Notes under the pieces: model-generated
The model's input: the letters and a program-made list of their open reading frames with translations, nothing else
Databases searched by the model: none
What the model was told of the DNA's origin: nothing
From: SZUA-309 sp965215995
Lineage (GTDB): Bacteria > Pseudomonadota > Gammaproteobacteria > Pseudomonadales > Azotimanducaceae
Direction of reading: 5' to 3'
Assembly: GCA_965215995.1 (NCBI GenBank)
Contig: OZ244128.1
Span: 372,001 to 436,000 of the forward strand
DNA length: 64,000 nucleotides
Part shown: positions 1-9,434 of the stretch, piece by piece
How the letters are laid out: each line of letters starts with the position of its first letter
Position numbering within the stretch: position 1 is the stretch's first letter
Program-made: the position numbers and the translations under genes

Positions 1-2
1 GT

Positions 3-1577
3 ACCGCCGAGTTTGCCATCGATGTGGAGGTGCCTGGCATGCACTACGCGCAGATCAAGCGTAGCCCCGTCGCCGGAGCGGAGCTCCTTTCCTTGAATGC
101 CGATGCCGCGCTTGCCATGACAGGTGTGACCGATGTGGTACCGATCAGTGACGGCATCGCCGTGGTCGCCGAAAAGTTCTGGCAGGCAAAGCAGGCGGTC
201 GCAGCTGTGGAAGCACAATGGTCGAATCCGCCACTTGCGTCGATCAGCGAGGAGAACCTGCGTGCCGAATATCAGGCAGCACTGGATTCTGACGAGGGTG
301 ACACAGGAATAGAGGAAGGTGATGTGGCCCTGGCGCTGAGTGAAGCGGTCCACCACATCGACGCCCGGTACTGGGCACCCCACCTGGCACACGCGCCGAT
401 GGAACCCATGAGCGCGGTCCTGAAAATCGAAGACGGCGCGGCTGAACTCTGGGCCGGTACCCAGGGACCGGGTGGCGCACAAGGTATCGTTGCCCGGCAT
501 GCCGGCCTCGATAAAGCACAGGTCACCGTACACACTACTTACCTGGGCGGTGCGTTCGGCCGCCGCGGCACGCTGACGCACATTCGTGAGGTCACGGAAA
601 CCGCAGTCGCCACGGGCAAGCCTATTCACCTGCTCTGGACCCGTGAGGAAGACATCCAGAACGGTCTCTACCGTCCCGCATCGATGATGCGTATTCGCGC
701 AGGCACCGACGTTGAAGGCAGGATCAGCGCCTGGGATGCCAAGCGTGTGGGCGGCAACATCACGCCGGACACGCTGACCAACATCCTGCCTGCGCTACTA
801 CCCACTTCCGTACCTGAAGGCATGACGAACTGGATCGCCAATCGAGCGCGAGGGGCCATGGACGGCTGGGTGGTCGATCCTTCCAGCATCGAAGGTCTGC
901 ACGAGGACTACGACACTGAGAACAAGACGGTCACGCACGTCACGGTCGACCATGGGCTGCCGCTGACTTTCTGGCGCTCGGTCGGTCATTCCTACACTGC
1001 CTTCGCCATCGAATCGGCGGTGGATGAATTGGCTCATGCGAGCGGCAAAGACGTAGTCGATTTCCGACTGGAGAACACGCGCAACAATCCGCGTCTGCAC
1101 AACGTGATCCGGATCGCTGGACAGCAGATGCGGATGATGGAAGCGGCACCCGGGCACGGCCTCGGCATTGCGGCCCACACATCATTCAACTCGGCGGTTG
1201 CCCAGGTCGCTGACGTCTCCGTTGAGGACGGGCGAATCCGGGTGCACAAAGTGGTTTGCGTGGTCGATTGCGGTCTGGCGGTGAATCCAGACGTGATCCG
1301 GGCACAGATGGAAGGCGGCATCGTCTTCGGTCTCACCGCCGCACTGCATGGCAATCTGCAGCTCGACAATGGGGCCATTCGCGAGAGCAACTTCCACGAC
1401 TATCCGCTGCTCAGAATGAACGAGTCTCCGGAGATCGAGGTTGTGATCGTCGAGAGCAGCGAGGACCCGACCGGGGTGGGTGAACCCGGCACGCCACCGA
1501 TCGCACCGGCGGTGGCGAACGCGGTTTTTGCCGCCACCGGTCAGCGCCTCAGGGAATTGCCGCTCAAAATCGCCTGA
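3..1577 (+). CDS. Xanthine dehydrogenase-family molybdopterin-binding subunit (IorB-like), 5' truncated by window
   Basis: The reading frame is open from the first bases, so the true start lies upstream and about 524 residues are visible. The protein resembles the large, molybdopterin-cytosine-dinucleotide subunit of isoquinoline 1-oxidoreductase/aldehyde dehydrogenases. A GGAFGRR cofactor-binding motif lies near nucleotides 545-570. A GVGEPGTPP motif near the C-terminus contains the glutamate (codon at 1482) that is the catalytic base in this family. The enzyme hydroxylates heteroaromatics or oxidises aldehydes using water. In known systems it needs a [2Fe-2S] IorA-type partner, which would have to be upstream of the window. 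The family is clear; the substrate is unknown. Confidence 0.85.
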   Translation, partial: TAEFAIDVEVPGMHYAQIKRSPVAGAELLSLNADAALAMTGVTDVVPISDGIAVVAEKFWQAKQAVAAVEAQWSNPPLASISEENLRAEYQAALDSDEGDTGIEEGDVALALSEAVHHIDARYWAPHLAHAPMEPMSAVLKIEDGAAELWAGTQGPGGAQGIVARHAGLDKAQVTVHTTYLGGAFGRRGTLTHIREVTETAVATGKPIHLLWTREEDIQNGLYRPASMMRIRAGTDVEGRISAWDAKRVGGNITPDTLTNILPALLPTSVPEGMTNWIANRARGAMDGWVVDPSSIEGLHEDYDTENKTVTHVTVDHGLPLTFWRSVGHSYTAFAIESAVDELAHASGKDVVDFRLENTRNNPRLHNVIRIAGQQMRMMEAAPGHGLGIAAHTSFNSAVAQVADVSVEDGRIRVHKVVCVVDCGLAVNPDVIRAQMEGGIVFGLTAALHGNLQLDNGAIRESNFHDYPLLRMNESPEIEVVIVESSEDPTGVGEPGTPPIAPAVANAVFAATGQRLRELPLKIA

Positions 1578-1648
1578 TCAGGGTTGGCCTGATCAGCGAT
1601 GTCGAACAGGGTCCAGGCCGCGCAGAGCGGCCCTGAGCGTTAACGCTC
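1574..1648. terminator. Three hairpins between convergent genes, probable bidirectional terminator region
   Basis: Three inverted repeats lie in the 86-bp gap between the converging IorB-like and enoyl-CoA hydratase genes. The first has 9-bp arms (1574-1582 and 1588-1596, 5-nt loop) and begins in the stop codon. The second has 6-bp GC arms (1616-1621 and 1627-1632). The third is a perfect 14-bp palindrome (1635-1648). No long T-run follows any of them, so a terminator role is inferred from position and stem strength only. Confidence 0.5.
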
Positions 1649-1663
1649 GAACCTTCCGAGCGT

Positions 1664-2455
1664 TCAGCTGCCGGTGAAGTTGCCCGGCCGGCGCTCGGCT
1701 ACCGCTTTCACACCTTCTCTGTGGTCATTCGTCTGCTGCAGCACGAACTGATCCCGACCCTCCTGGTCCGTCGCCACTTTCACAGCATCTGCCAGATCGC
1801 CACGCAAGGATTTGCGCACCGCCATCAACGCCAGCGGTGCGTTCTCGGCAATCTCCCTGGCATAAGCGATGGCTTCGTCCCGCACCTCAGCCTGGGGCAC
1901 CAGTCGATCGAGAATGCCGATTGCCTTCGCCTCCTCACCGCCCATCCGCCGGCCGGTGTAGAAGAGATCGGCCGCTGCCTGCTGACCGATAATGCGAGGC
2001 AAAGTGTGCGTGAGGCCGAAACCGGGCGTGAAGCCGAGCTTCACGAAGTTGGCCGTGAACCGGGATTCCGGGCAACCCACTCGAAAGTCCGCGTACATGG
2101 CCAGACCGAACCCACCGCCGACGGCAGCGCCCTGCACCGCGGCGATCACCTGCTTCTTGTTCCGGAACAGGCGCACGGCTTCCGTGTACAACGGATTACC
2201 GCTGTCGATGGTGCGTTCTCTCGCCTCTTCCGCCCGCTGATTGGAGCCGAAGTTGGCGCCGGCACAGAAGTGCTTTCCCTCGGAGGCCAGCACGATGGCC
2301 CGACAGTTGTTGTCTTCATCGAGCTCATCCGCGATGTCGGCCAGCGTTCGGATCAGATCGTGGTCGAAAAAGTTGTTCGGGCCTCGCTGAATCTCCAGCA
2401 GCGTTACGAATTCACCGAGATCGGTGACCGCCACATCTCCAACTTTTCTGCTCAT
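1664..2455 (-). CDS. Enoyl-CoA hydratase/isomerase family protein
   Basis: This 263-residue protein has the usual length for the crotonase family. It shows the oxyanion-hole segments: the GKHFCAGANF stretch and the AAVGGGFGLAMYADFRV stretch. The region that normally carries the first catalytic glutamate (PE-x-x-LG) reads NFVKLGFTPGFG, so hydratase chemistry is not assured and it may be an isomerase or hydrolase-type crotonase. A good ribosome-binding site (AGGGGAG) precedes the ATG. It is 33 bp downstream of, and co-oriented with, the alpha/beta hydrolase gene at 2489-3253, suggesting a two-gene operon. Confidence 0.85.
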   Translation of the reverse strand: MSRKVGDVAVTDLGEFVTLLEIQRGPNNFFDHDLIRTLADIADELDEDNNCRAIVLASEGKHFCAGANFGSNQRAEEARERTIDSGNPLYTEAVRLFRNKKQVIAAVQGAAVGGGFGLAMYADFRVGCPESRFTANFVKLGFTPGFGLTHTLPRIIGQQAAADLFYTGRRMGGEEAKAIGILDRLVPQAEVRDEAIAYAREIAENAPLALMAVRKSLRGDLADAVKVATDQEGRDQFVLQQTNDHREGVKAVAERRPGNFTGS

Positions 2456-2488
2456 TTAGTCTCCCCTTCTGTTCGTTTGTATTTGCGG

Positions 2489-3253
2489 CTACAGGTTGTT
2501 CTCGACGAGAAAACCGGTGATGGCCTCGTTGAACGCCTCGGGCTGATCCATATTCGCAGCATGCCCTGCATTCGGAATGATCACCTTCCGAGCTCCCGGG
2601 ATCTTCGCCGCCATGTAGTCCGTTGCGGCAAGGAAGGGCTCATCCTCGGCACCTGCCACCACAATGCTCGGCACCTCGATACCCGGCAGCGATTCGATCA
2701 CCCGCGGCGTATGCTGAGTGAGCATGCCCCGTGCTGCACGGGCAAGTCCGGTGATGTCCTTGTGCTCGCTGGTTGCCTGCTCTGCCGAACGCCCCTCCAG
2801 CGCTGCTGCGCCGTCACGCTCTATGGCGACGGCCCGGTCGACGGCCGTCTGGTTCCAGGCGTTCCGAGCGGCGTCTTTCTTGAAGCCAGGGCCCGTATCG
2901 ATGATCAGGAGCCCATCCACCCGGTCCCGGTAGTCCGCATAGAACGCCAGCGACATGTAGCCACCCAACGAGAGCCCACCGATCACGCCGGTCTCGAAAC
3001 CATGTGCATCCAGAAGCGCAGCCATGTCCTGGGTGGTAAGCGCTTCGCTGTAGAGCGCCTCCTCGAAAGGCGAGTCACTCTGACCATGCCCACGCATGTC
3101 CCAGAGAATGAGCGTGTGATCTCGAGACAGCACATCGATCTGCGGCCGCCACATCTGCGAAGTCGCCGAATAGCCATGAGTCAGGAGCAGCGCCGGACCA
3201 CTGCCATGGGTCTCGTAGTAGATGTTGACCCCATCCCTTTCCAGAAACGCCAT
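2489..3253 (-). CDS. Alpha/beta-fold hydrolase
   Basis: This 254-residue protein has the typical fold markers: the HG oxyanion motif in LLLTHGYSA (about residues 22-30), the DMRGHGQSD loop, and the nucleophile elbow GLSLGG with Ser95. A C-terminal histidine lies in the NAGHAANMDQPE segment. It resembles 3-oxoadipate enol-lactonase and other small C-C or ester hydrolases. A GGGAGG ribosome-binding site precedes the ATG. It is first in a likely operon with the crotonase downstream. The substrate cannot be read from sequence; a lactone, ester or ring-cleavage product would fit the neighbourhood. Confidence 0.85.
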   Translation of the reverse strand: MAFLERDGVNIYYETHGSGPALLLTHGYSATSQMWRPQIDVLSRDHTLILWDMRGHGQSDSPFEEALYSEALTTQDMAALLDAHGFETGVIGGLSLGGYMSLAFYADYRDRVDGLLIIDTGPGFKKDAARNAWNQTAVDRAVAIERDGAAALEGRSAEQATSEHKDITGLARAARGMLTQHTPRVIESLPGIEVPSIVVAGAEDEPFLAATDYMAAKIPGARKVIIPNAGHAANMDQPEAFNEAITGFLVENNL

Positions 3254-3351
3254 CTTTCTCCCTCCCGAGGCTAACAGAGACTATACATCCCCCCTCAAAG
3301 GAATAGAATTTTCGTTCGGTTTCCCAGATCTACAGCAGCAAGAGAGGATTC

Positions 3352-5559
3352 ATGACGAGCTATCAGACCATTGGCCAGCGGACCATCCGGGAAATCGACC
3401 GGGACAAAGTGACCGGCCAGGCGGCCTTTGGCGATGATGTGACCCTGCCCGGAACGCTGCATGGGCTGGTGCTACGAAGTCCTCATGCCCACGCCAGAAT
3501 TCTCTCCATCGATCCCCGCCGCGCCCTCAAAGTGAAAGGGGTGAAGGCCGTCATTACCAACGCGGACTTTCCGGAGTTGCGTACGGGAGGTGCCGGTGAC
3601 ATCGCCAAAGACAACCTGGCCTGGGACAAGGCGCTCTTTCACGGCCATGGGGTGGCGGCGGTTGCGGCAACCAGCGCGGTAGCGGCGCGAAAGGCGCTGA
3701 AGAAGATAAAGGTCACCTACGAGCCGCTTCCCCATGTGACGGACCTTGACGCTGCCATGGCGGAAGATGCGCCCATTCTGGATGATTCGCTCGGCTACGA
3801 AGGGCATGAAGGCCCAAGCAACATCTACGAACGCGTGGAAGAAAACCACGGTGACGTGGAGGCGGGTTTCGCCGCTGCAGACGTGATTCTGGAGCGAACC
3901 TACACCACGCCCACGGTGCATCAGGGCTATATCGAGCCCCCGGCCTGTCTGGCCAGCTTCAAGTACGCCGGCCAGTCCACCATCTGGACCACAACCCAGG
4001 GGCATTTCGCGGTACGCGACTCCGTTGCGCTCATGTGCGGCATGCCTACCCACGAGTTGAAAGTGATCCCCACCGAGATCGGCGGCGGCTTCGGCGGCAA
4101 GACCACACCCTATCTCGAGGCCATCGCGCTGATGCTCTCGAAGCACGCCGGGCGACCCGTGCGCATGCGCATGTCCCGCGAGGAGGTATTTCGCATTGCC
4201 GGGCCGGGTGCCGCCAGCAAGATCCGGGTACGGATCGGCACGAAGCAGGACGGCACCATCACCGCCATGGAATCTCAGCTAGCCTATGAAGCGGGCGCGA
4301 CACCCGGCGCACCGCTCGGCGGCGGCATGCGCTGCATGTTCGGCCCCTACAACGTACCGAACATCCGGATGGAAGGCTTCAGCATGGTGCTGAACAAACC
4401 CAAGGTGCGTGCCTATCGAGGCCCCGGTGCACCCCAGGCGGTCTTCGCAGTGGAAAGCCTGCTGAATGAGCTCGCTGCCGAGATCGGTATGGATCCGATC
4501 GAGTTTCGGCTCAAGAACGCCGTCAAAAACGGTGACACTACCCACGTGGGCACCTTCGGCACCATTGGCTTCGTCGAGTGCCTGGAGGCAGCCAGGGCAT
4601 CCGAGCACTACTGCACGCCGGTAAAGCCTGGTCACGGCCGCGCCGTGGTCACCGGCTTCTGGTTCAATGCCGGTGGCAACTCTGCCGCCACCATTCATAT
4701 GCACAAGAACGGCTTCGCCTCGCTCTCCACGGGGTCGGCGGATCTGTCCGGCACCCGTACTGCACTCGGAATGATCGCGGCCGAAACGCTGCACATCCCA
4801 TTCGATCATGTGCATGTGGAGGTCGGAGATACGGACACCGTGGGTACCACGGGTGTATCCGGCGGCAGTCGGACGGTGAACGCGACCGGTCAGGCTGTGC
4901 TGCAGGCCGCCAACGAAATCATCAATCAGGCCAAAGAGAGAGCTGCCTCCGGCTGGAACGTCCTGCCTGATCAGGTGGCATGGCAGGAAGGCAAGCTCAC
5001 CAACACGACCCGGGATGAAGCCACCACCCTGCGCGAAGTCACCCGTCAGGCGATGCGCACGGGCGGACCGCTGGCTGCGTCCGCCAGTGTGGACATCGCC
5101 GGTGGTGAAGGTCCCTGCTTCGCAGTACACCTATGTGATGTGTCCGTAGATGAGGAAACAGGCAAGACAACGGTGGAGCGCTATACCACCGTGCAGGATG
5201 CCGGCTGTGCCATACACCCGCCCTCGGTGGAAGGTCAGATGCAAGGCGGGGCGTCTCAAGGCATCGGCTGGGCATTGAACGAGGCCTTTATCTATGACGA
5301 CGATGGTAAGCTCGAGAACGCCAGCTTCCTCGACTATCGAATTCCCGTAACCTCGGATCTACCCATGATCGAGGCCATCGTGGTGGAAGTACCGAACCCA
5401 CGCCATCCGTTCGGCGTGCGCGGCGTTGGCGAAGCACCGATCATTCCCCCGCTTGCCGCGATCGGTTCGGCCGTCAGCCAGGCGATCGGAGCACCCATGA
5501 CGGATCTGCCCTGCTCGCCAATGCGGGTGCTGGCCGCCATCCGCGCAAACGGTAACTAG
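3352..5559 (+). CDS. Xanthine dehydrogenase-family molybdopterin-binding large subunit
   Basis: This complete 735-residue large subunit of the xanthine dehydrogenase/aldehyde oxidase family has a ribosome-binding site (AGAGAGGA) just before the ATG. The N-terminal hammerhead domain (VTGQAAFGDDV onward) is followed by the GGGFGGK cofactor motif near residue 243, the YRGPGAPQ segment, and a GVGEAP motif with the expected catalytic Glu694. It differs from the IorB-type gene at the left edge (GGFGGK here, GAFGRR there). No FAD or [2Fe-2S] subunit gene lies next to it; downstream, after 10 bp, comes a PhyH oxygenase. It probably hydroxylates or oxidises an aromatic, aldehyde or CoA-linked compound with partners encoded elsewhere. 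Confidence 0.9.
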   Translation: MTSYQTIGQRTIREIDRDKVTGQAAFGDDVTLPGTLHGLVLRSPHAHARILSIDPRRALKVKGVKAVITNADFPELRTGGAGDIAKDNLAWDKALFHGHGVAAVAATSAVAARKALKKIKVTYEPLPHVTDLDAAMAEDAPILDDSLGYEGHEGPSNIYERVEENHGDVEAGFAAADVILERTYTTPTVHQGYIEPPACLASFKYAGQSTIWTTTQGHFAVRDSVALMCGMPTHELKVIPTEIGGGFGGKTTPYLEAIALMLSKHAGRPVRMRMSREEVFRIAGPGAASKIRVRIGTKQDGTITAMESQLAYEAGATPGAPLGGGMRCMFGPYNVPNIRMEGFSMVLNKPKVRAYRGPGAPQAVFAVESLLNELAAEIGMDPIEFRLKNAVKNGDTTHVGTFGTIGFVECLEAARASEHYCTPVKPGHGRAVVTGFWFNAGGNSAATIHMHKNGFASLSTGSADLSGTRTALGMIAAETLHIPFDHVHVEVGDTDTVGTTGVSGGSRTVNATGQAVLQAANEIINQAKERAASGWNVLPDQVAWQEGKLTNTTRDEATTLREVTRQAMRTGGPLAASASVDIAGGEGPCFAVHLCDVSVDEETGKTTVERYTTVQDAGCAIHPPSVEGQMQGGASQGIGWALNEAFIYDDDGKLENASFLDYRIPVTSDLPMIEAIVVEVPNPRHPFGVRGVGEAPIIPPLAAIGSAVSQAIGAPMTDLPCSPMRVLAAIRANGN

Positions 5560-5569
5560 GAAGCAGCGT

Positions 5570-6364
5570 ATGGTTTCCTTGCAGAGAATAGATGCTGCCC
5601 GGGTCGATGACGTCCAGGCCGCGGTCGCAAGAGACGGCGCCTGTGTCGCCTTGAACGTCCTCTCACCCGAGCTGTGCGACGCATTGATCGCCGACTTCAA
5701 ACCCCATCTCGACGACATGCCCTGGGGCACGGATGAGCTCGGCTATCGGGACAACTTTTATGGTCAGCAGACCAAACGCCTGCACGGTTTGTTCAGCAAG
5801 TCGCCGAAAATGCAGGAAGTGCTTACTCATCCTCTGTTTCTGGCACTGGCAACCCGCATGTTCGTTGAGCCAAGAATCTCGAACGATATCCGCCTCAGCA
5901 ACACGGAGCTGATGGTGCTCAACAAAGATCAGGACGTTCAGGAGTTCCACACCGACGCCGCCTCGTGGCGGCGTATACAAGCTGCAGAAAAAGCCAACGG
6001 CAACGAGATACTGATCAGCGCCAATTGCGCCTTGACCGACTTCACCGAAACAAACGGCGCAACGCGGGTGGTGCCCGGCAGTCACCTCTGGAAAGAAGAC
6101 CGACCGCCGAAAGACGACGAGGTATGCCTTGCGGTGATGCCGAAAGGGTCAGCACTGATCTACACCGGCAATGCCGTGCACTCAGGCGGTGCCAACAGGG
6201 AAGATGAGGCGCGCTATGGCCTCTATCTCGGTTACATCGTCAGCTGGCTGCGTCCCATAGAAAACCAGCTGGTTACCAATGCCGAAAAAGACATCCTGGC
6301 ATTGCCAGAGGCAGCACAACGACTGCTGGACGTTTCCGAGGGCGGATTTACGGTGTTCGCTTAG
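5570..6364 (+). CDS. Phytanoyl-CoA dioxygenase (PhyH) family protein
   Basis: This 264-residue Fe(II)/2-oxoglutarate-type oxygenase carries the HxD iron motif (FHTD, His127 and Asp129) and the distal histidine (AVHSGG, His204). These are followed by the RYGLYLGY segment, where the arginine is expected to bind 2-oxoglutarate. It starts 10 bp after the stop of the molybdenum hydroxylase with a good ribosome-binding site (GGAAG), so the two are likely co-transcribed. The family hydroxylates alkyl chains, often as alpha-hydroxylation of branched acyl-CoA; the substrate here is unknown. It converges on and slightly overlaps the OmpA-family gene at its 3' end. Confidence 0.85.
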   Translation: MVSLQRIDAARVDDVQAAVARDGACVALNVLSPELCDALIADFKPHLDDMPWGTDELGYRDNFYGQQTKRLHGLFSKSPKMQEVLTHPLFLALATRMFVEPRISNDIRLSNTELMVLNKDQDVQEFHTDAASWRRIQAAEKANGNEILISANCALTDFTETNGATRVVPGSHLWKEDRPPKDDEVCLAVMPKGSALIYTGNAVHSGGANREDEARYGLYLGYIVSWLRPIENQLVTNAEKDILALPEAAQRLLDVSEGGFTVFA

Positions 6365-7344
6365 TCGGCTGCATTCCGCTTAACGAGCTCAACCCGGCGG
6401 TTCAGGGCTCGACCGGCTTCTGATTCGTTACTACCGATCGGTGCCACAGGACCAATACCGATCGGCGTCAACCGCGATGCGGCAACTCCTGCTGCAACGA
6501 GCGCTTCCACCACACTGGCTGCCCGGCGTTTGGACAGATCATTGTTGTACTCGAGCGCACCCACGTCATCGGTATGACCAACGATATAGAGCTTCATTCC
6601 AGTGTCCGCCATCAGCACCTTGGCGATCTCATCGATGGTGCTTTGTGACTCCGGCTTGAAGGTCGCCCGATCATGGTCAAACTGGATGCCGTACAGCGCC
6701 ACATGGCCAGATGCCGCGATTTCAGTCTGCATTGTGGATGCATCGACAAACTCGAGGGTTGGCTCAAACTCCGTATCTTCGATGATCTCGATCAGCACTG
6801 TCGTCCGATTCCGCACGCTCGGGTTCGGATTGTTGTCACCCAGCACCGCGGTATAGACACCGACGTGGTACTTGGACTCATCCGTCACAACCTCCGCATA
6901 GCGATAGCTGGCGGACCCATAGTTGTGTGTAAACGCCAGGAGGTAGAACGGCTGCGCCAGACCTTCCGTCGGTACCATCGTTTCCCGCGTCCATAGCGTG
7001 GTGGAGAAAGTGTGCGCCTGGCAGTCGTTCTTGCAGCTGTAGATTTCAGTGACTTCGCCGAGCTCCTCGAGTGCTACCGCATAGTTTCGCATCACCATTA
7101 CCGGAGAGTCGCCTGGTTTGGCGATGTAGAGGATACGGGTCCGGGCGCCCTCAGGATGATCGACCTCCAGCTTCCCCGCTTCGTTCTCTCGAAGCAGGTT
7201 CCCAGCATCGTAGTCGGCATAGGCATAACCGTAGATCTCTGAACCGGCGACCCTCGGAATATCAGGATGATCTGCACTCCCCGGCATATCCGCCAAGGTG
7301 ATCTGAGCCGCAAGCAAGCCTAGCATCAAGAAAGCAGCACGCAT
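6361..7344 (-). CDS. DUF4892-type protein with C-terminal OmpA peptidoglycan-binding domain
   Basis: The start is placed at the ATG at 7344, because it is preceded by GGAGGAG and opens a classical signal peptide (MRAAFLMLGLLAAQITLA), although the frame stays open to 7407. The mature N-terminus (MPGSADHPDIPRVAGSEI) resembles the DUF4892 family of periplasmic or outer-membrane proteins. The C-terminus has the OmpA/MotB signature (GHTDDVGALEYNNDLSKRRA) that binds peptidoglycan. It probably links the outer membrane to the cell wall. It is about 327 residues long and stands alone between a convergent PhyH gene and an acyl-CoA synthetase gene. Confidence 0.8.
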   Translation of the reverse strand: MRAAFLMLGLLAAQITLADMPGSADHPDIPRVAGSEIYGYAYADYDAGNLLRENEAGKLEVDHPEGARTRILYIAKPGDSPVMVMRNYAVALEELGEVTEIYSCKNDCQAHTFSTTLWTRETMVPTEGLAQPFYLLAFTHNYGSASYRYAEVVTDESKYHVGVYTAVLGDNNPNPSVRNRTTVLIEIIEDTEFEPTLEFVDASTMQTEIAASGHVALYGIQFDHDRATFKPESQSTIDEIAKVLMADTGMKLYIVGHTDDVGALEYNNDLSKRRAASVVEALVAAGVAASRLTPIGIGPVAPIGSNESEAGRALNRRVELVKRNAAD

Positions 7345-7425
7345 GTTCACTCCTCCGTTTCGCTGATCATCGCAGGCTTGCTCTGTTCGCGCAGTACCGA
7401 AATACACAAGGAGGCAGAACTCGAT

Positions 7426-9057
7426 TCAGCCAGTGATGCCCAGCGATTCCTTAGCAAAAGCCGTGATGGCCTTGTAATCCGCCTTACCGTTGCTCGCGCG
7501 CTGCAGATCGGCTTTGACCAGGATGCGCTTCGGTGTCTTGTATCCGGCCAGATGAACCCGGGCGTGTGCCCGTATCGCCTCTTCGTCCGGTGCTTCCTCG
7601 CCTTCCGGCTGCACCACGGCCGCTACCATCTGGCCCCATTTGTCATCCGGCACGCCCACCACCAGCGCGTCGACAACGCCGGGATAGGTCTTTAAAACCT
7701 CCTCGACCTCTTCCGGAAACACTTTCTCACCGGCCGTGTTGATGCAGACGCTGCCTCGGCCCATGAGTATGAGCGTGCCGTCTTCTGCCACCTTGCAGTA
7801 ATCGCCGGGCATGGAGTAACGCACCCCATCGATCACGGGGAAGGTCTTCGCCGTTTTCTCCTCGTCCTTGTAGTAGCCGATGGGAATGGGCCCGGTCTGG
7901 GCGACGAAACCCGCTTCGTCACTGCCCGGCGTCACCTCGCGGAAGTCCTCCGTGAACACCTTGCAGTTAGGTCCGATCTGGAACCTGGCCACCCGGGAAC
8001 CGCCTTCCGCCGTCGTCACCGAGCTGCCGAAACCGACGCCCTCAGAGGCCCCGAACGAATCAGCAAGTGTGAGCGCCTGGTTGTGGCGAATGAGCCCTTC
8101 CTTCACCTCCGGGCTCCACATCACCCCGGATGAACGGATGGACTGCAACGAGCTGATGTCGTACTTACCCGGATTCTCGTCCAGCTCTTTCAACATCGGC
8201 TTGGCGAATGCATCACCGACAATCGCCAGAGTGTTGGCACGGTGGCGGCCGACGGTTTCGAACAACTCAGCCGGATCGAAGCTCGGATGGGTGAGCGTGA
8301 CGATGCAGCCCCCGGCCAGCATCGTACTAACAGCATTGAAAAGCCCAGTGCCGTGCATCAACGGACAGCAGGGAATGGTCACACGATAGTCATCCGTTGC
8401 CAGGCAGTTGTCGATATGGGCCTCGATGCTCTCCGGCGGGATCATCTCCGGCGACTGCAGGGCACCCGCGCCCATCGCCATCCAGATACCCTCCTGCGGC
8501 CACATTACGCCCTTGGGCATGCCGGTAGTGCCACCCGTATAGAGAAACAGCAGATCATCCCCGCTACGCTCAATACCAAGTGGCGTGCCGTCACCCGAAC
8601 CCGCAACGGTTTCATAGTCTTCCGCAAAGTCGACGTCGGCCACTCCCGCGTCACTCAGATCACCGACCTCCAGCCAGCGGGTGACCTCCGGCAGCCGATC
8701 TTTCAGTGCCAGAACGTGGCTTGCGAACTCGCGGCCATAGACCACGATCTTTGCATCGGAATTGTCCAGGATGTACCAGAGCTCATCGTCCACATAGCGA
8801 TAGTTGACGTTCACATGGGTCAGGCGGGCTTTGAAACAGGCTGCCAGGGTTTCGCTGTACGCAGGGCTGTTGCGCATGTAGAAAGCAACCTTGTCGCCAG
8901 GAACGACTCCATCGCCCAGAAAGCTCCTGGCCAGTTTGTTTGATCGCGCCGTGAACTCACCCCAGCTGATGTTCCGGTCGCCGTGGATCAGACAAGGCCT
9001 GTCCTGCGGCACACGCTCGCCCAACCGATCCAGGATGTCTCCGTAATTCCAGCTCAT
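7426..9057 (-). CDS. Acyl-CoA synthetase (AMP-forming, FadD-type)
   Basis: This 543-residue ANL-superfamily enzyme activates a carboxylic acid with ATP and CoA. The phosphate-binding motif YTGGTTGMPKGV begins near residue 173. The hinge/A8 region (GEKVFPEEVEEVL) and the C-terminal SNGKADYK segment with the catalytic lysine are present. It resembles the steroid- and long-chain-acid-activating FadD17/FadD19 type, notably in the TGGTTGMPKGVMW variant of the P-loop. The ATG is preceded by GGTAGGGG. It is transcribed alone, with a 377-bp gap upstream. In this context it would start CoA-dependent degradation of a side chain or fatty acid. Confidence 0.9.
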   Translation of the reverse strand: MSWNYGDILDRLGERVPQDRPCLIHGDRNISWGEFTARSNKLARSFLGDGVVPGDKVAFYMRNSPAYSETLAACFKARLTHVNVNYRYVDDELWYILDNSDAKIVVYGREFASHVLALKDRLPEVTRWLEVGDLSDAGVADVDFAEDYETVAGSGDGTPLGIERSGDDLLFLYTGGTTGMPKGVMWPQEGIWMAMGAGALQSPEMIPPESIEAHIDNCLATDDYRVTIPCCPLMHGTGLFNAVSTMLAGGCIVTLTHPSFDPAELFETVGRHRANTLAIVGDAFAKPMLKELDENPGKYDISSLQSIRSSGVMWSPEVKEGLIRHNQALTLADSFGASEGVGFGSSVTTAEGGSRVARFQIGPNCKVFTEDFREVTPGSDEAGFVAQTGPIPIGYYKDEEKTAKTFPVIDGVRYSMPGDYCKVAEDGTLILMGRGSVCINTAGEKVFPEEVEEVLKTYPGVVDALVVGVPDDKWGQMVAAVVQPEGEEAPDEEAIRAHARVHLAGYKTPKRILVKADLQRASNGKADYKAITAFAKESLGITG

Positions 9058-9434
9058 TCCCCTACCCGCACGTTCGAGACCGAGCGAGTAAAGCTACCCG
9101 GATCCGGGACTGCTTACCAGTTTCTCCGTGGCCAGGGATCTACCTTGAAAGTAAAGGTGTCTCTGCACACAGGGTAATTGCTAAGCGATGACAATCTCCT
9201 GCACGGAACACTGGCATTTCTCACTTGTTACGAGGAGACTTGGTAGCCGGGAGAGGCTGAGATCAAGGAGCGCCACCAGGGTGTTTTTGATCAGGCTGAA
9301 GTAACGCTTCGTTCAGACTGCGGAGACGCTTTTTCAGACGAAGAGCAATAGTAGATCATCCGTGCTTGCGCAACGGTTGTACCTTCCTTTCACCCTCCTT
9401 TGAAAATATCTGACGCGTAAGCGAGGAGATCATT
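9058..9434. other. 377-bp intergenic region, divergent promoters, with a 12-bp palindrome
   Basis: No coding sequence is supported here. A perfect 12-bp palindrome (CCCGGATCCGGG, 9097-9108) sits 40 bp upstream of the acyl-CoA synthetase start and could be an operator, although a GC-rich palindrome can occur by chance. A GGCTGAGA string at 9255-9262 recalls one box of the TPP riboswitch, but the rest of that structure is absent. Two related segments with ACGCTT and CAGAC elements lie around 9303-9345. Promoters for the flanking divergent genes must lie here but no convincing consensus was found. Confidence 0.4.

Noticed and set aside
1721..3274. Long plus-strand frame of 517 codons
   Set aside because: It is antisense to the enoyl-CoA hydratase and alpha/beta hydrolase genes, has no recognisable protein features, and both underlying minus-strand genes have clear motifs and ribosome-binding sites.
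9255..9262. GGCTGAGA string suggestive of a TPP riboswitch
   Set aside because: The remaining conserved parts of the THI element are absent, and the flanking genes are not thiamine genes.
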